From Burkholderia sp. (GTDB taxonomy: Bacteria; Pseudomonadota; Gammaproteobacteria; Burkholderiales; Burkholderiaceae), in assembly GCA_030151225.1 (NCBI GenBank), contig JASLEG010000052.1:1-16853 (forward strand): a stretch of DNA of 16,853 nt, given 5' to 3'. Shown piece by piece: positions 14,815-16,853 of this stretch (its first letter is position 1; every line of letters begins with the position of its first letter). Both the position numbers and the translations under genes were made by a program. The notes under the pieces were generated by a model that was given only the letters and a program-made list of their open reading frames with translations, was not told where the DNA came from and did not search any database.

Positions 14815-15714
14815 ATGTCCGATCCTCTCGACCTCTCGCAGATCGCTCCCACGCTGAAAGCCGAAATTCTCGCGGAAGCGCTGCCGTACATTCGTCGCTA
14901 TCACGGCAAGACCGTGGTGATCAAGTACGGCGGCAACGCGATGACGGAAGAGCGCCTGAAGCAGGGCTTCGCGCGCGACGTGATCCTGCTGAAGCTGGTG
15001 GGCATCAACCCGGTGATCGTGCACGGCGGCGGCCCGCAGATCGACACGGCGCTGAAGAAGATCGGCAAGCAGGGCACCTTCATCCAGGGCATGCGCGTGA
15101 CCGACGAAGAGACCATGGAAGTGGTCGAGTGGGTGCTGGGCGGCGAGGTGCAGCAGGACATCGTCACGCTGATCAACCACTTCGGTGGTCACGCCGTGGG
15201 CCTGACGGGCAAGGACGGCGGCCTGATCCACGCGCGCAAGCTGATGATGCCGGACCGCGACAACCCCGGTCAGTACATCGACATCGGCCAGGTGGGCGAG
15301 GTCGAGCAGATCAACCCGGCGGTGGTGAAGGCGCTGCAGGACGACGCGTTCATCCCGGTGATCTCGCCGATCGGCTTCGGCGAGGACGGCCTGTCGTACA
15401 ACATCAACGCCGACCTCGTGGCCGGCAAGCTGGCCACGGTGCTGAACGCCGAGAAGCTCGTCATGATGACGAACATTCCCGGCGTGATGGACAAGGACGG
15501 CAACCTGCTGACCGACCTGTCGGCACGCGAGATCGACGGCCTGTTCGCGGACGGCACGATCTCGGGCGGCATGCTGCCGAAGATCTCGTCGGCGCTCGAC
15601 GCCGCCAAGAGCGGCGTGAAGTCGGTGCACATCGTGGACGGCCGCATCGAGCACTCGGTGCTGCTCGAGATCCTGACCGAACAGCCGTTCGGCACGATGA
15701 TCCGCTCGCATTGA
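14815..15714 (+). CDS. argB: acetylglutamate kinase
   Basis: Second step of arginine synthesis: phosphorylates N-acetylglutamate in the cytoplasm. The 299-residue amino acid kinase fold protein has the phosphate-binding KYGG at 37-40 and HGGGPQI at 70-76, an NINAD stretch before the nucleotide site, and a C-terminal GT-MI end. The roughly 30-residue N-terminal helix before the first strand (SQIAPTLKAEILAEALPYI) is the extension found in arginine-inhibited hexameric forms, so feedback control by arginine is likely. ATG at 14815 was chosen from the family N-terminus. The stop overlaps the start of the next gene. Confidence 0.95.
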   Translation: MSDPLDLSQIAPTLKAEILAEALPYIRRYHGKTVVIKYGGNAMTEERLKQGFARDVILLKLVGINPVIVHGGGPQIDTALKKIGKQGTFIQGMRVTDEETMEVVEWVLGGEVQQDIVTLINHFGGHAVGLTGKDGGLIHARKLMMPDRDNPGQYIDIGQVGEVEQINPAVVKALQDDAFIPVISPIGFGEDGLSYNINADLVAGKLATVLNAEKLVMMTNIPGVMDKDGNLLTDLSAREIDGLFADGTISGGMLPKISSALDAAKSGVKSVHIVDGRIEHSVLLEILTEQPFGTMIRSH

Positions 15715-16538
15715 GCGAGCGTCTGCCCGCCGGCACGGCCAACCCGCCGGAGCCGGCGGAAGTCCTCGCGGCGGCAGCCTCCGTCGCGCCGGGCCGGCCG
15801 CGCCGGGCACGCCGCACCCGGCCGCTCGCCGGGCGGCCGGTCTGGCTGTTCGATCTCGACAACACGCTGCACCACGCCTCGCACGCCATCTTCCCGGCCA
15901 TCAACGCCGCGATGACGCAGTACATCATCGACAGCCTCCAGGTCGACCGCGCCCAGGCCGATCATCTGCGCACCGCGTACACCAAGCGCTACGGCGCGGC
16001 CCTGCTGGGGCTGGCGCGCCATCATCCGATCGATCCGAACGATTTCCTCAAGGTGGTGCACACCTTCGCGGATCTGCCGTCGATGCTGCGCGCCGAGCGC
16101 GGGTTGGCGCGCCGCATCGCCGCCCTGCCGGGCCGCAAGATCGTGCTGACCAACGCGCCGGAGCGCTATGCGCGCGCGGTGCTGGCCGAGCTCGGCATCG
16201 AGCGGCTGTTCGAGCGCGTGATCGCGATCGAGCACATGCGCGGCCGCCGCGCCTGGCGCGCGAAGCCCGATGCGTCGATGCTGCGCGAGGCGATGCGCGA
16301 CGCGCATGCCTCGCTGGCCGACGCGATTCTCGTCGAGGACACGCGCGGCCACCTGAAGCGCTACAAGCGGCTCGGCATCCGCACCATCTGGATCACCGGG
16401 CACCTGCCCGAGCATCTGCCGCGCGTCGGCAAGCCGCACTATGTCGATCGTCGTATTGCTTCGTTACAATCGCTGCGACTGAGCACACGATCGGGGCGAC
16501 AAAAATGCAACCGACTGACCCGCGCGACGCGGCCGTAA
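15711..16538 (+). CDS. HAD-family hydrolase, pyrimidine 5'-nucleotidase type
   Basis: Predicted cytoplasmic phosphatase of the HAD subfamily related to Sdt1-like pyrimidine 5'-nucleotidases. It shows all four HAD motifs: nucleophile Asp48 and Asp50 in FDLDNT, Thr147 in LTNAP, Lys185 in RAKPD, and the acidic pair Glu209-Asp210 in VEDT. No ATG precedes motif I within the gene, so the best start is TTG at 15711, whose TTGA overlaps the argB stop by four bases. The first 40 residues are Pro/Arg/Ala-rich and variable, so the true start could lie inside them. The C-terminus runs 34 bases into slmA. Substrate is inferred from family resemblance only. Confidence 0.8.
   Translation: MSERLPAGTANPPEPAEVLAAAASVAPGRPRRARRTRPLAGRPVWLFDLDNTLHHASHAIFPAINAAMTQYIIDSLQVDRAQADHLRTAYTKRYGAALLGLARHHPIDPNDFLKVVHTFADLPSMLRAERGLARRIAALPGRKIVLTNAPERYARAVLAELGIERLFERVIAIEHMRGRRAWRAKPDASMLREAMRDAHASLADAILVEDTRGHLKRYKRLGIRTIWITGHLPEHLPRVGKPHYVDRRIASLQSLRLSTRSGRQKCNRLTRATRP
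16465..16470 (+). promoter_or_regulatory. candidate slmA -10 element inside the upstream gene
   Basis: TACAAT lies 34 bases before the slmA ATG, within the HAD coding region. No strong -35 is visible. The same hexamer precedes argB and dksA. Confidence 0.25.
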
Positions 16539-16853
16539 ACGACGACGAGACCACTCCGGCCACCGGGAGCGCAGGCGAACGCAGCCGCACCCGCCCGAAG
16601 CCCGGCGAACGCCGCGTGCTGATCCTACAGACGCTGGCCGCCATGCTGGAAGCGCCCAAGCGCGAAAATATCACCACCGCCGCCCTGGCGGCGCGGCTCG
16701 ATATCTCCGAAGCCGCGCTGTACCGCCATTTCGCCAGCAAGGCGCAAATGTTCGAAGGCCTGATCGAATTCATCGAGAGCACGTTCTTCGGCCTGATCAA
16801 CCAGGTCGTCGAGAAGGAGCCGGACGGCGTGCTGCAGGCGCGCGCGATCGCGC
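16505..16853 (+). CDS. slmA: nucleoid occlusion factor SlmA (TetR family), 3' truncated by window end
   Basis: Binds specific chromosome sites and blocks FtsZ ring assembly over unsegregated DNA. The visible 116 residues begin with a disordered acidic and basic tail (1-33). A TetR helix-turn-helix follows at about 50-78, with the SlmA-typical ITTAALAARL...SEAALYRHFASKAQMFEGLIEFIE stretch. This matches SlmA and not a drug-efflux TetR. ATG at 16505 fits the family N-terminus and overlaps the preceding gene by 34 bases in another frame. The C-terminal dimer and FtsZ-binding domain lies beyond the window. Confidence 0.88.
   Translation, partial: MQPTDPRDAAVNDDETTPATGSAGERSRTRPKPGERRVLILQTLAAMLEAPKRENITTAALAARLDISEAALYRHFASKAQMFEGLIEFIESTFFGLINQVVEKEPDGVLQARAIA

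Noticed and set aside
12436..15810. A 1124-codon open frame on minus running through regA, regB and argB
   Set aside because: Only its last 181 codons (regA) are real. The rest is a stop-poor shadow of regB and antisense argB caused by high GC.
13008..16538. A 1176-codon open frame on plus ending in the phosphatase gene
   Set aside because: The part before 15711 lies antisense to regB and out of frame with argB and reads as low-complexity Arg/Ala/Gly; only the HAD portion has motifs.

Overview
The window is a very GC-rich piece of what looks like the main chromosome of a Burkholderia-type betaproteobacterium, with strong GC bias at third codon positions. The protein sequences (MetK, DapF, HslV, HslU, SlmA, the RegA-type regulator) read like Burkholderia sensu stricto. 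I would guess the gladioli/glumae/plantarii side of the genus, but the species cannot be settled by eye. Almost everything is core housekeeping. The clearest accessory item is a small higB-higA toxin-antitoxin pair. I see no tRNA, rRNA, CRISPR array, insertion sequence or prophage.

Layout. 1-529: the 3' end of an unidentified plus-strand gene converges on metK across a two-way terminator. 530-2878: metK (minus) and an LpxL-type lipid A acyltransferase (plus) diverge from a shared control region with overlapping -10 elements and a 9-bp inverted repeat. 3003-3595: higB-higA (minus). 3967-7858: dapF, a DUF484 gene, xerC and an RlmI-type rRNA methyltransferase run in one direction, the arrangement known from the enterobacterial dapF-yigA-xerC operon. 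8023-9120: a COG0523/CobW GTPase with a long histidine-rich metal-binding stretch. 9743-10159: a DksA that has lost three of the four zinc-finger cysteines, behind an unusually long leader. 10448-12339: hslV-hslU, closed by a strong terminator. 12436-14564 (minus): a cysteine-rich CWC protein, a RegB/PrrB-type redox sensor kinase and a RegA/PrrA/ActR-type regulator, probably one operon. 14815-16853: argB, a HAD phosphatase of the pyrimidine 5'-nucleotidase type, and the start of slmA, tightly packed with overlaps.

How the genes work together. Several encode cell-growth functions: S-adenosylmethionine supply (metK, used by the rRNA methyltransferase among others), envelope and peptidoglycan precursors (lpxL, dapF), chromosome dimer resolution (xerC), division-site protection (slmA), arginine synthesis (argB), and stress proteolysis and transcription control (hslVU, dksA). 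Two neighbourhoods deserve attention. The first is the metal-handling GTPase next to a DksA that cannot form the classical zinc finger. The second is the eight-cysteine CWC protein sitting directly upstream of a redox-sensing two-component system. I did not find a clearly novel system; these two associations and the unexplained leader and repeat structures are the best leads.
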